Assembly (NCBI RefSeq): GCF_044360475.1
Contig: NZ_CP043494.1
Coordinates: 12,586,001-12,650,000 of the forward strand
Direction of reading: 5' to 3'
Origin: Archangium minus
GTDB lineage: Bacteria > Myxococcota > Myxococcia > Myxococcales > Myxococcaceae
DNA: 64,000 bases
The stretch's first letter is position 1. The number at the start of each line of letters is the position of its first letter. Under the pieces are notes generated by a model. It saw nothing but the letters and a program-made list of their open reading frames with translations, did not search any database and was not told the DNA's origin. Shown here one piece after another: positions 52,858 to 61,508 of the stretch. Position numbers and translations under genes: made by a program.

Positions 52858-53714
52858 GCCCACTCCTGAGAATGCTGTTTCCAGAGGTCTCGCGCCTCGT
52901 CCACACCTACCGCACGGAAGCGCACGGAGGCCCCCGGCCGACGCGCCGCCAGGCTCCCCCAGTCCGCACGAATGACCACCGCCAGCACCGGGTAGCCCCC
53001 CAGCGTGGGATGGTCCGGCCCGAGCACGATGGCCTCTCCCGAGGACGGCACCTGGATGGCGCCGCGCACCATGGGCCCGGACAGCCCTGAGCCCTCGTCG
53101 GCCTGGGGCAACGTCGGCCCGCGCAGCCGCATGCCCATCCGGTCACTCGTGGGCGACACCGTGAAGGTGCTCTCCAACAACAGCTCCATCGCATCCGCGC
53201 CGAAGCGCCCCAGGTCCGGGCCCAGCACCACACGCACCTCGGCGTCCAGTGACAGCGCCACGCCTGCCTCTACCCGCGTACCGCCTCCGGTCCCAAGCGG
53301 CAGCAGATCTCCACGCTTCAACGCTCGGCCCTCGAATCCACCCAACCGCGCCACCGGCAGCGTGCCCCGCCCGCCGAGCAGCTCGGGCACGTCGAGCCCT
53401 CCCTCCACGGCCACGTAGCGCACCACCCCCTGCTCCGGCGCTGGAACGGAGAAGTGCCCCCCGGCCTCCACCCGGAAGGACTGCCCATCCACTGACACCC
53501 AGGCGTCCCGCCCACTCAGCCCCAGCTCCAACCGCCCGTAACACTCGAGCGCCGCCGCGTTCCACGCATTGCCCACCGCGCGGTTGGCCGCAGCCAGCCA
53601 CTCCGGCACCAGCGCACCTCCGGGGGGCACGCCATGGTGCATGCTTCCTGCGCGGCCCCCGTCCTGCACCAGCACCGGCCCGCCCACCTCGAGCACCTCC
53701 AACCTCGCGTCCAT
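52854..53714 (-). CDS. pxpC: 5-oxoprolinase subunit C
   Basis: 286 residues. Biotin-dependent carboxyltransferase-like family (AHS2). Seen: PVLVQDGGRAGSMHHGVPPG, VPEWLAAANRAVGNAWNAAA, VRYVAVEGGLDVPELLGGRG, FTVSPTSDRMGMRLRGPTLP and VPSSGEAIVLGPDHPTLGGY. With PxpA and PxpB it hydrolyses 5-oxoproline (pyroglutamate) to glutamate using ATP. Its start codon follows the stop of the pxpA-pxpB fusion directly. Confidence 0.92.
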   Translation of the reverse strand: MDARLEVLEVGGPVLVQDGGRAGSMHHGVPPGGALVPEWLAAANRAVGNAWNAAALECYGRLELGLSGRDAWVSVDGQSFRVEAGGHFSVPAPEQGVVRYVAVEGGLDVPELLGGRGTLPVARLGGFEGRALKRGDLLPLGTGGGTRVEAGVALSLDAEVRVVLGPDLGRFGADAMELLLESTFTVSPTSDRMGMRLRGPTLPQADEGSGLSGPMVRGAIQVPSSGEAIVLGPDHPTLGGYPVLAVVIRADWGSLAARRPGASVRFRAVGVDEARDLWKQHSQEWA

Positions 53715-55001
53715 TCAGTCCACCCGCTCGAAGAGCACCCGGGTCCCGAGCCCCAGCACCGCGCCGGAGTCGGGACGGAAGGCGGTGAAATCCACAGCGG
53801 TGGCGATGAGGTTCCACCCACCCGGAGAAGCGACCGGATAGATGCCCGTGCGGCGTCCGGCGATCCCCACCGAGAGCGCCGGCACACGCGGCCTCGGCGT
53901 GGACAGCCGGGGCACGGCGATGCGCGAATCCACCTCGCCCAAATAGGCGAAGCCGGGAAGGAAGCCCACGGTGCGCACCGTGTACTCGCGCGAGGCGTGC
54001 AGCAGCGCCACGTCGTCCTCCGCGAGCCCCACGCGCTCGGCTACCCGAGGCAGGTCCGGCCCGTCGTAGCGCACGCGCACAACGACGAACGGTGGCTCCG
54101 TCAAAGGCGTCGACGCCACGACCAACCGGCCCAACACGCGCCGGGGATCCTCCGGAGGCGCCGCCGGGTCGAAGTACACGCAGGCGTGCTCCTCGCCCAC
54201 CACCACGTCCACCACGCCGGGCTCGGCCTTCAGGGACTCCAGGACCCCGCGCCGCTCCAACCGCTCCGGCAGCACGAGCCGTAGCGCGCCCTCACCCAGG
54301 GGCTCGGTGCGCAGCGACAGCACATCCAGCACCGCGCGGACCTCTCGCGCCAGCTCCACCGCGCCCGGCGAGTCCCCGTGCACGCACAGCGTGTCCACCG
54401 TCCCGCCCAGGGCCAGCCGCAGCGCATTCTCCCGCGCCACCGACGGGTCCGTCAGCACCGCGCCCGGCTGCCCTCGCGGAATGAGCGAGCCATCCGGCCG
54501 CGTGCCCCGGTCCGCGAAGCCCTCACGCGCGTAGGCCAGCCCCATCGCTCGAGCCGCCTCACGCAGCGCCCCCGAGCCTGGGCCAATGAAGGTGATGCCC
54601 GTGCCCAGCGACTCCACGACACCGTCCACCACCGCCCGAGCGAGCGCGGGCTCGCGGTTGGCCGCGTGGTAGAGCGCGCCGTGAGGCTTGGCGTAACGCA
54701 CGGGCACGCCCACGTCGGTGGCCAGCGTCATCAACCGAGCGCACTGAGCGGCGACCTGGCCGCGCAGCACCTCCGGGGCCACCTGCACCTCCTGGCGTCC
54801 GAAGTTCGCCCGGTCCTCGAAGGAGGGGTGAGCCCCGGCCCGCGTCCCGTGGCGCGCGCACGCCTCGAGCGCTCGGAGCATGGAGTGCTCGTCACCCGCG
54901 TGTCCGCCACAGGCGATGTTCGCCACCTGCGCGTACGTGTAGAGCCGCTCGTCCTCGTCTGGCAGCTCGCCCAGGTCGATGTTGAGGAGACACTCCGCCA
55001 T
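53715..55001 (-). CDS. pxpAB: PxpA-PxpB fusion, 5-oxoprolinase subunits A and B
   Basis: 428 residues. Residues 1 to about 225 are a LamB/YcsF (PxpA) domain: LNIDLGELPDEDERLYTYAQ, VANIACGGHAGDEHSMLRAL, GAHPSFEDRANFGRQEVQVA, RYAKPHGALYHAA and LCVHGDSPGAVELAREVRA. Residues about 235-428 are a PxpB (KipI/AHS1) domain: RLVLPERLERRGVLESLKAE at the join, VRVRYDGPDLPRVAERVGLA, TVRTVGFLPGFAYLGEVD and GIAGRRTGIYPVASPGGWNL. In most bacteria these are separate genes. The PxpA half is slightly short for the family (about 250). No frame slip is seen at the join. Confidence 0.92.
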   Translation of the reverse strand: MAECLLNIDLGELPDEDERLYTYAQVANIACGGHAGDEHSMLRALEACARHGTRAGAHPSFEDRANFGRQEVQVAPEVLRGQVAAQCARLMTLATDVGVPVRYAKPHGALYHAANREPALARAVVDGVVESLGTGITFIGPGSGALREAARAMGLAYAREGFADRGTRPDGSLIPRGQPGAVLTDPSVARENALRLALGGTVDTLCVHGDSPGAVELAREVRAVLDVLSLRTEPLGEGALRLVLPERLERRGVLESLKAEPGVVDVVVGEEHACVYFDPAAPPEDPRRVLGRLVVASTPLTEPPFVVVRVRYDGPDLPRVAERVGLAEDDVALLHASREYTVRTVGFLPGFAYLGEVDSRIAVPRLSTPRPRVPALSVGIAGRRTGIYPVASPGGWNLIATAVDFTAFRPDSGAVLGLGTRVLFERVD

Positions 55002-55180
55002 GAGATGACCACCCTAGTCGACTGGCCCCCAGCACGCAGCCCGGTGGAATGAAAGCATACCCGGGGTGAATGCCAGAGCGAGCCCCCTGGTGTCCGTCGG
55101 GACTCGAATAAATCCCGGCACTCCCCGTCAGAAGCAGTGTTAGCGACAACCGACCTTCGATACCCCAGAGGATGAACACC

Positions 55181-55792
55181 ATGAACCGCTTCTCTTCCGC
55201 CTTCATCGCCACCGTCCTTCTCTCCGCCGGCGCGGCCCATGCACAGTGGGGCCGGCCCCACGAGCAGGCGCAGAACCGCCAGGAAGTTCGCCAGGACAAG
55301 CGCGAGCTCCGCGACGACAGGCGCGATGTGGCTGAGCTGGAGGACACGCTGGCGCGCTTTGACCGGGCGTGGTCGCGGCAGGACGAGCGTGAGATGTCCA
55401 TGGCGGAAGCGAAGCTGCGCGAGCTGCTGCGGCAGGAGTTCGCGGAGAGCCGGAGCGAGCTGAGGGACGACAAGCGCGAGGTGCGGCGCAGCAGCCACGA
55501 GGAGCGCCGGGGTGGCTGGGGCCGTCCGGGGATGGACGACCGCCGCGACCGGCGTGACGACCAGCGGGATGCGCACGTCGAGGCGGCCACGTTGAGAACG
55601 CGGGCGGCCATCGCCCGGGAGCTGCACTATGTGATGGGCAGCCGCGACCACTGGGACCTGCAGCGCCAGCGCAACCTCATCGTGCAGCTCATCCAGGTGG
55701 CCCGGGACGAGGTGCGGCAAACGAAGCAGGAGCTGCGCGAGGACCGTCGCGAGCAGCGCGAGGACCGTCGCGACCACCGTCGCCGCTACTAG
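55181..55792 (+). CDS. Secreted highly charged coiled-coil protein, copy 1
   Basis: 203 residues from the second ATG (AGAGG lies ten bases before it; an ATG nine bases earlier is too close). Signal peptide MNRFSSAFIATVLLSAGAAH with cleavage after AHA. The mature protein is dominated by Arg, Asp and Glu (RQDKRELRDDRRDVAELEDT and DDRRDRRDDQRDA) and predicted helical. It ends in repeated EDRRE/EDRRD units. Periplasmic or secreted. Unknown function; 46 bp precede a near-copy. Confidence 0.75.
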   Translation: MNRFSSAFIATVLLSAGAAHAQWGRPHEQAQNRQEVRQDKRELRDDRRDVAELEDTLARFDRAWSRQDEREMSMAEAKLRELLRQEFAESRSELRDDKREVRRSSHEERRGGWGRPGMDDRRDRRDDQRDAHVEAATLRTRAAIARELHYVMGSRDHWDLQRQRNLIVQLIQVARDEVRQTKQELREDRREQREDRRDHRRRY

Positions 55793-55846
55793 GACCCAGG
55801 CTCGAATAAACCCAACCGACCTTCGATACCCCAGAGGATGAACACC

Positions 55847-56458
55847 ATGAACCGCTTCTCTTCCGCCTTCATCGCCACCGTCCTTCTCTCCGCTGGCGCG
55901 GCCAACGCGCAGTGGGGCAGGCCGTCCGAGCAGGCGCAGAACCGCCAGGAGGTCCGTCAGGACAAGGGCGAGCTCCGCGACGACAAGCGTGATGTGGCCG
56001 AGCTGGAGGACACGCTGACGCGCTTCGACCGGGCGTGGTCGCGGAAGGACGAGCGCGAGATGTCCATGGTGGAAGCGAAGCTGCGCGAGCTGCTGCGGCA
56101 GGAGTTCGCGGAGAGCCGGGGCGAGCTGAGGGACGACAAGCGCGAGGTGCGGCGCAGCAGCAACGAGGAGCGCCGGGGCGACTGGGGTCGTCCGGGGATG
56201 GACGACCGCCGCGACCGGCGCGATGACCAGCGGGACGCGGCCGTCGAGGCGGCCACGTTGAAGACGCGGGCGGCCATCGCCCGGGAGCTGCACCAGGTCA
56301 TGGGCAGCCGCAACTCGTGGGACCTGCAGCGCCAGCGCAACCTCATCGCGCAGCTCGTGCAGGTGGCCCGGGATGAGGTGCGGCAGACGAAGCAGGAGCT
56401 GCACGAGGACCGTCACGAGAAGCGTGAGGACCGTCGCGACAACCGTCGCCGCAACTAG
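55847..56458 (+). CDS. Secreted highly charged coiled-coil protein, copy 2
   Basis: 203 residues, over 85% identical to copy 1 by eye, with identical signal-peptide codons. The 5' leader AACCGACCTTCGATACCCCAG is repeated too (20 of its bases quoted in part), so the duplicated unit includes the ribosome site. It differs mainly in DHRRRY versus DNRRRN at the end and scattered changes. A recent tandem duplication. Confidence 0.75.
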   Translation: MNRFSSAFIATVLLSAGAANAQWGRPSEQAQNRQEVRQDKGELRDDKRDVAELEDTLTRFDRAWSRKDEREMSMVEAKLRELLRQEFAESRGELRDDKREVRRSSNEERRGDWGRPGMDDRRDRRDDQRDAAVEAATLKTRAAIARELHQVMGSRNSWDLQRQRNLIAQLVQVARDEVRQTKQELHEDRHEKREDRRDNRRRN

Positions 56459-56479
56459 AAGCGCGGCCCGCCCCTGGGA

Positions 56480-57094
56480 CTACATCGGGGGCAGGGACTT
56501 ACGGACGCTCTCGCGCGACTCCATGCGAGCGACCCAGGCCTTCACGTGGGGGAAGGCCTCGAGGTCCACGCCCATGGGCGCGCGCATGTGCAGCTGGGAG
56601 ACGAGGGAGAAGTCCGCGAGGGTGAGCTTGCCGCAGAGGAACTCCTTGCCGGCGAGCACCTTCTCCAACACGCCGAGATCACGGCGGACCTTCTCCAGGC
56701 CGGCGGCGTACTTCGCCTCGTCCTTCGTGCGGCCCATCATCTTCGCGTAGATCGTCTCGAACATCACCTCACTGGTGGAAGGAGCGAAGGTGGTGGCGTG
56801 CCACTGCAGCCACTGCTGGACCTGAGCCATGCCCTTGGGATCGGCGGGCAGCAGTCCGCTCTCGGGCTTCTTCGCGGCCAGGTAACAGAGGATGGCGTTG
56901 GACTCCCAGAGAAAGAAGCCGTCGTCCTCGAGCGTGGGCACCTTGCCGTTGGGGTTCTTGGCGAGGAACTCGGGAGACTTCTGCTCGCCCTTCATCATGT
57001 CGAGGGTGACGAGGGTGACGGGCAGGCCGAGCTCGTGGATGACTGCGCGGACCTTGAACGCGGCCGTGGAGAACGGGTGCTCGTAGAGCTTCAT
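56480..57094 (-). CDS. Glutathione S-transferase
   Basis: 204 residues. N-terminal thioredoxin-like domain begins MKLYEHPFSTAAFKVRAVIH, with FLAKNPNGKVPTLEDDGFFL and WESNAILCYLA (the ES glutathione contact). The C-terminal helical domain contains GKLTLADFSLVSQLHM, the conserved N-capping segment. Theta/phi-like, cytoplasmic; conjugates glutathione to electrophiles. Whether this organism makes glutathione cannot be seen here. Confidence 0.9.
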   Translation of the reverse strand: MKLYEHPFSTAAFKVRAVIHELGLPVTLVTLDMMKGEQKSPEFLAKNPNGKVPTLEDDGFFLWESNAILCYLAAKKPESGLLPADPKGMAQVQQWLQWHATTFAPSTSEVMFETIYAKMMGRTKDEAKYAAGLEKVRRDLGVLEKVLAGKEFLCGKLTLADFSLVSQLHMRAPMGVDLEAFPHVKAWVARMESRESVRKSLPPM

Positions 57095-57277
57095 GGTGTA
57101 CCTCGGGGTAGGGGGGGTTGAAACGGCGGCGCAAGATAGGCCAGGACCCCGTCATGTCCCTAGCGAGATAGCGGACACCCGCGGGCTCGCACAGCAGCCG
57201 GGCGGACACTGCGCGGCTTGCGCCCTCGACGTACCGGATGGATTCCCCGAGCGGACCTGTATTCTGTGCCCCTGCCC

Positions 57278-58579
57278 ATGTCTTCCAAGCCCTCGCTCCT
57301 CCAGGTCCTCAAAAGTCCTCGCGTCTGGCTGCTCATCACGCTCGGATTCTCCTCGGGTCTGCCCCTGCTCCTCGTGGGTGGGACGCTCACCATCTGGATG
57401 AAGAACGAGGGGCTCAACATCAAGACCATCACCGCCTTCGGGCTGGTGGGCCTGCCCTACTCGCTCAAGTTCATCTGGGCCCCGCTGATGGACCGCTTCG
57501 CCTTGCCCTTCCTGGGCCGGCGCCGCGGATGGTTGCTCGTGTCGCAGCTGGGCCTCATGGCCGCCATCGCCGCCATGGCCTTCGTGGACCCCAAGCAGTC
57601 CCCGCTCACCATGGCCGGCATCGCCACGCTCGTGGCCTTCCTCGCCGCCAGTCAGGACGTCGTCTCCGATGCCTGGCGCACGGACATCCTCTCCGCCAGC
57701 GAGCGCGGCTTCGGCGTCGCCACCTTCGTCACCGGCTACCGCCTGGGCATCCTCGCCGCGAGCCCCCTGGCCCTCACCTTCTCGGACTCCTTCGGATGGA
57801 AGCGCACGTACCTCATCATGGCCTCGCTCATGCTCGTGGGCATGGTGGCCACCCTGCTCGCCCCCGAGCCCGAGGGCCGCGCTCCGCGCAACCTGCGCGA
57901 CGCCGTGGTCAACCCCTTCGTCGACTACTTCCGCCGCCAGGGCGCCGTCGCCGTCCTCCTCTTCCTCGTGCTCTACAAGCTGGGCGAGGCCTTCGCCGGT
58001 CCTCCCATCGTCGGCCCCTTCTTCGTCGAGCTGGGCTTCACCAACACGGAGATCGGGTGGATCAGCAAGGTGCCCTCGCTCATCGCCTCCATCGCCGGTG
58101 GGCTCATCGGCGGCGCGCTGATGGTGTCGCTGGGCATGCGCCGCAGCCTCTACGTCTTCGGCGCGCTCCAGGCGCTCACCAACCTGACCTACCTGGTGCT
58201 CTCCATGGTGGGGAAGAACTACTGGGTGCTCGCCACGGCCATCTCCGTGGACAACCTGTGCGGCGGCATGGCCACCACCGCCATGGGCGCCTACACCATG
58301 GCGCTGTGCAACAAGCGCTTCAGCGCCACCCAGTTCGCCCTGCTCTCCGCGCTCTCCAACCTGGGCGGGCGCTTCCTGTCCTCCGGCGCGGGCTTCTTCA
58401 TCGAGCGCTTCGGCTGGCCCGCCTACTTCTGCTTCACCGTGGCGCTCGCCGCTCCCGCGCTCGTGCTGCTCGCCTTCCTGCGTCCGGAAGCCGGTATTGC
58501 CCCCGTGGAAGAGGAGCCTGCACCCGTACCCGCTCCTACTTCAGCCGCTCCCGCGCCCACCCCCGCCGCGACGCCCTGA
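57278..58579 (+). CDS. ampG: AmpG-like MFS transporter
   Basis: 433 residues with about twelve transmembrane helices. Family signs: GFSSGLPLLLVGGTLTIWMK, LPYSLKFIWAPLMDRFALPF with GRRRGWLLVSQLGL, then SQDVVSDAWRTDILSASERG. AmpG carries anhydromuropeptides from peptidoglycan turnover into the cytoplasm. A proline/alanine-rich tail of about 30 residues ends the protein. Substrate is inferred from family only. Confidence 0.85.
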   Translation: MSSKPSLLQVLKSPRVWLLITLGFSSGLPLLLVGGTLTIWMKNEGLNIKTITAFGLVGLPYSLKFIWAPLMDRFALPFLGRRRGWLLVSQLGLMAAIAAMAFVDPKQSPLTMAGIATLVAFLAASQDVVSDAWRTDILSASERGFGVATFVTGYRLGILAASPLALTFSDSFGWKRTYLIMASLMLVGMVATLLAPEPEGRAPRNLRDAVVNPFVDYFRRQGAVAVLLFLVLYKLGEAFAGPPIVGPFFVELGFTNTEIGWISKVPSLIASIAGGLIGGALMVSLGMRRSLYVFGALQALTNLTYLVLSMVGKNYWVLATAISVDNLCGGMATTAMGAYTMALCNKRFSATQFALLSALSNLGGRFLSSGAGFFIERFGWPAYFCFTVALAAPALVLLAFLRPEAGIAPVEEEPAPVPAPTSAAPAPTPAATP

Positions 58580-58648
58580 GCGTCAAGGGGTTCCCCGCAC
58601 GGCTCCGGTCTGCCAAGGTTCCGGGTCGCTTCCCAACCCGGAGCACCC

Positions 58649-59677
58649 ATGCGACGACTCGGTCCGCCGAGCCTTCTTTGCGCCGCGTTCCTCCTGAGCG
58701 CGTGCAAATCCCACCCGACCGAAACCCCGCCGACTCCCGCTCCAGCGCCCGAGTCCGCGGTGGCTTCCACTCCGGGCTACATCCGCTTCACGGGCCTCAG
58801 CCTCTCCCTCCTCGAGCCCGTGCCGCCCGAGCGCTGCCGGTGGGTGCGGCTGGGGCTCGAGGGAACCCGCGCGGAGCTCTTCACCTTCGACGGTGCGTGC
58901 GAGCGCGCGGAGCTCGCGTGGAGCCATGATGGAGGCAAGGGCGCCGTCCTGCTCTCGCCCCACGCCGAGGCGCCCGAGCGCGCGTGGGTCGTGGACTTCG
59001 CCTCCGGTCAGGGCATCGAGCTCGCGCTGCCCCGCCCTGGGAACACCACGGACCTGGGCTTCAACGCCGAGGGCCACCCCATCGCCCTCGTGTCCCCCGG
59101 CATGCCCCAGGAGCCCACGCAGCCCGCCGTGGCCCGCGCCTTCCTCCATGATGGCGAAGGCTGGCGGCTCCTCGAGTCCAAGGAGACGGCCTACGAGGGC
59201 GAGGGCGCCGGCAGTCACGCGCTCGACGCGACTCGGACGCTCGGCCCCATCACCACGCTCCTGGGCCCGGACGCCCTGCCCGTGACACGCGAGGTGGAGC
59301 GCGGCAGCGTGGACCTGGCCGCGCTCGGCAACGCCGTCCCCACTAAGCGCTCCGGCGACAACGGCGAGTGGGGTGTCACGCCCACCGCGAGCGGCCCGCT
59401 CTTCTCCTGGAAGATGTACGCCGAGGTGCCCACCTCCTGCATGCCCCTGCGCTGGTACGAGGGCACGAAGCTCGCTGAGCCCGAGCGCCTCGCGTTGTCC
59501 GCCGACGCCTGCTTCCAGCTCTACCTGCGCGATGAGGTCCTGCTCGTCTCCAGCGATGAGTCCGCGCGCGTCTACGATTTGAAGCAGCGCAAGCGCCTGG
59601 CTTCGGCCGACAAAGCGCTCAAGACGCGCTTCTGGCCCAGCCCGCGGCCCACGCCGACCACCCAGGCGTCTCCTTGA
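58649..59677 (+). CDS. Hypothetical lipoprotein
   Basis: 342 residues. Signal peptide MRRLGPPSLLCAAFLLSAC with the lipobox Cys at 19. A proline-rich linker precedes beta-propeller-like stretches (FDGACERAELAWSHDGGKGA, NTTDLGFNAEGHPIALVSPG) and a late RVYDLKQRKRLASADK strand. Probably envelope-anchored. I do not recognise the family. 70 bp after ampG in the same direction. Confidence 0.7.
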   Translation: MRRLGPPSLLCAAFLLSACKSHPTETPPTPAPAPESAVASTPGYIRFTGLSLSLLEPVPPERCRWVRLGLEGTRAELFTFDGACERAELAWSHDGGKGAVLLSPHAEAPERAWVVDFASGQGIELALPRPGNTTDLGFNAEGHPIALVSPGMPQEPTQPAVARAFLHDGEGWRLLESKETAYEGEGAGSHALDATRTLGPITTLLGPDALPVTREVERGSVDLAALGNAVPTKRSGDNGEWGVTPTASGPLFSWKMYAEVPTSCMPLRWYEGTKLAEPERLALSADACFQLYLRDEVLLVSSDESARVYDLKQRKRLASADKALKTRFWPSPRPTPTTQASP

Positions 59678-59761
59678 CTGCCTGCTCTCCAGCCTGACAT
59701 CGGACCTAGGTTGCCGCCGAGCGGTCGCGCCATGACCGTTATTGCTCGGAGGTATTCCATC

Positions 59762-60097
59762 ATGGCGAACAAGGACACACGTCCCCCACCGCAGCCCGCC
59801 GAGGACATGTTCGGACGCCCCACGGATGTGAGGCACGAAAAGGAAGAACCCGAGGGCCAGCCCACGCGCGAGCAGCAGGGCTCGCATCAGCGTCCCGACG
59901 ACGAGAACGACGAGGCGTTCCGCAAACAGTGCGACGCGTTCCACAAGCACTGCGAGCACGATGCCCAGGAGGAAGTCGCCTACGGCGGCGTCGGAGCGAT
60001 TCCCGATGGCGACGGCGTGCGCAGCGACCTCGGCACCAATCCGCTCCCGGAGAGCTATTGGGCGGCCTACCCCGACAAGCGGCCAGATGGGACCTGA
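59762..60097 (+). CDS. Small acidic hypothetical protein
   Basis: 111 residues, ATG with GGAGG nine bases before. Hydrophilic throughout (EKEEPEGQPTREQQGSHQRP), with QCDAFHKHCEHDAQEEVAYG in the middle that might bind metal through Cys and His. No signal peptide. No family recognised. Stop is four bases before a convergent small gene's stop. Confidence 0.6.
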   Translation: MANKDTRPPPQPAEDMFGRPTDVRHEKEEPEGQPTREQQGSHQRPDDENDEAFRKQCDAFHKHCEHDAQEEVAYGGVGAIPDGDGVRSDLGTNPLPESYWAAYPDKRPDGT

Positions 60098-60101
60098 GGC
60101 G

Positions 60102-60320
60102 CTACTTCTTCTTCGGAGTCGCGAGCCGCTCGAGAGCAGCGGCGAAGCTCTTGCGCTCGGGGTTGAGCGGCGCGTTCAACTGGCGCTGCTCGCGCACGGA
60201 GGAGGTGGGGGACTCCAGAGGGCCTTCGAGGGCCTCCTTGTCGAGCTGGTCCTGGCCACTGCCCACGCGGCGCAGGGGTTGCGTGCCGTAGATGCGACGG
60301 TTGGGGTCTCTCCCTGCCAT
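60102..60320 (-). CDS. Small basic hypothetical protein
   Basis: 72 residues starting MAGRDPNRRIYGTQPLRRVG with GGAGGAG upstream, ending in ATPKKK. Charged, probably disordered. Codon use and the ribosome site support it as real. No family recognised. Confidence 0.55.
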   Translation of the reverse strand: MAGRDPNRRIYGTQPLRRVGSGQDQLDKEALEGPLESPTSSVREQRQLNAPLNPERKSFAAALERLATPKKK

Positions 60321-60396
60321 GGGACTCCTCCGGATGCCGGGTGGAGGGAGAGCATAGGCCGAGCGACACGGGCATGCACGTGACCCTGGTCAGACA

Positions 60397-61404
60397 TCAG
60401 GCCGGAGTGTGCGCGGGAGACGCCGGGGCGGGGCTCCGACGCGCGGCCGCATCCTGCTCGCGCATCGCCGCCAGGGAGAGCCGGATGCCCTCCGCGTAGG
60501 GCGTCTTCTTCACCTCACCCAAGAGGTTCCGCAGCGCCGAGTCATCCACGATCAACGGCTCGGTGAGCAGGTAGTGCATCTCGAACAGCTCGCGCAGGAA
60601 GGAGTCGAACAGGCCCAGCATGCGCAGCATGGGGCGGTTGGCCACCATCAGCTTCGGACGCCGGCCGACCTCGGCGAAGATGCGCTCGGCCATCTCCCGC
60701 TGCGTGGTGACGCCCGCGCCGCCAAGGTTCCAGGTCCGCCCGTAGGCTCGAGGCTCGTCCATGAGCGCCGTCACCACCGGCCCCACGTCCGGCACGAAGA
60801 CGAACTCGTGGGGCCTGTCGATGGGCCCGATGAGCTGGGCGCGCTTGCCATCGAGCGCCGCGCGGAAGGCGCCGTGGAGGAAGCTGCGCTCCACGTTCGG
60901 CCCGTAGAAGTCCGGCAGCCGGAGGATGGTGGTCTGGATGGCGCCCGACGCACCCGCCTCGAGCAACAGGTCCTCCTGCTGCTTGCGCATCTTCCCCTTG
61001 AAGGTGTGGGGCTCGCGCGGATGGTCCTCCGTCACCCGCTCCGCCTGCGGGCGGCCGAATGAGTACAGCGTTCCAATCTGCACCAGACGCTTCACGCCCT
61101 CCGCGATGGCCCCCTCCAGCGTGCGGCGCGTCAGCACGGGGTGCATGCGGAACTCCGTGTAGGGCAGGCCCACCAGGTAGATGAGGGTGTGGACGCCCCG
61201 CGCCGCCGCGCGCACGGAGGCCGGATCCTCCGGGTTCCACGTCACCAGCTCCGCCTTGGGGTCCGAGCCGAACTCCCTCTTCAGCGACGACATCGAGCGG
61301 CCCACCACCCGGTACTCCCGCCCCTGGGCCCTCAGCGCCTGCACCACGCTCTGACCGATGACACCCGACGCGCCAAACAACGCCACCTTGCCTTGCTCGC
61401 TCAT
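60397..61404 (-). CDS. NAD(P)-dependent SDR-type epimerase/reductase
   Basis: 335 residues. The Rossmann nucleotide site is VALFGASGVIGQSVVQAL (GxxGxxG) at 8-25. A later region LPDFYGPNVERSFLHG and the substrate-domain segment HEFVFVPDVGPVVTALMDEP match extended SDR/NmrA-like enzymes. The classical YxxxK is replaced by YSFGRPQAER, so catalysis is uncertain. It is divergent from a TetR gene, with two palindromic operators between, and is the likely target of that repressor. Confidence 0.85.
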   Translation of the reverse strand: MSEQGKVALFGASGVIGQSVVQALRAQGREYRVVGRSMSSLKREFGSDPKAELVTWNPEDPASVRAAARGVHTLIYLVGLPYTEFRMHPVLTRRTLEGAIAEGVKRLVQIGTLYSFGRPQAERVTEDHPREPHTFKGKMRKQQEDLLLEAGASGAIQTTILRLPDFYGPNVERSFLHGAFRAALDGKRAQLIGPIDRPHEFVFVPDVGPVVTALMDEPRAYGRTWNLGGAGVTTQREMAERIFAEVGRRPKLMVANRPMLRMLGLFDSFLRELFEMHYLLTEPLIVDDSALRNLLGEVKKTPYAEGIRLSLAAMREQDAAARRSPAPASPAHTPA

Positions 61405-61438
61405 CTTCCGCTCCTCGTCCCGAACACCGGGAACTTTA

Positions 61439-61465
61439 TGAACACCGTTCAGTGAACGCCGTTCA
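61439..61465. promoter_or_regulatory. Two tandem palindromic operators (putative TetR sites)
   Basis: TGAACACCGTTCA at 61439 and TGAACGCCGTTCA at 61453, both perfect inverted repeats around a 3-bp centre and 14 bp apart. They lie between the divergent SDR and tetR genes, as expected for autoregulation. Confidence 0.8.
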
Positions 61466-61508
61466 TTTAATGATTGCCGCTCTGCGTGTCAAGACCTACT
61501 CTGCGCGT

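Noticed and set aside
54731..56416. Open frame of 561 codons on the minus strand
   Set aside because: Runs antisense through both duplicated charged proteins into the pxpAB gene in another frame; its repeats merely mirror the duplication.
57238..58929. Open frame of 563 codons overlapping ampG in another frame
   Set aside because: Histidine/arginine/proline-rich shadow of ampG; no membrane segments.
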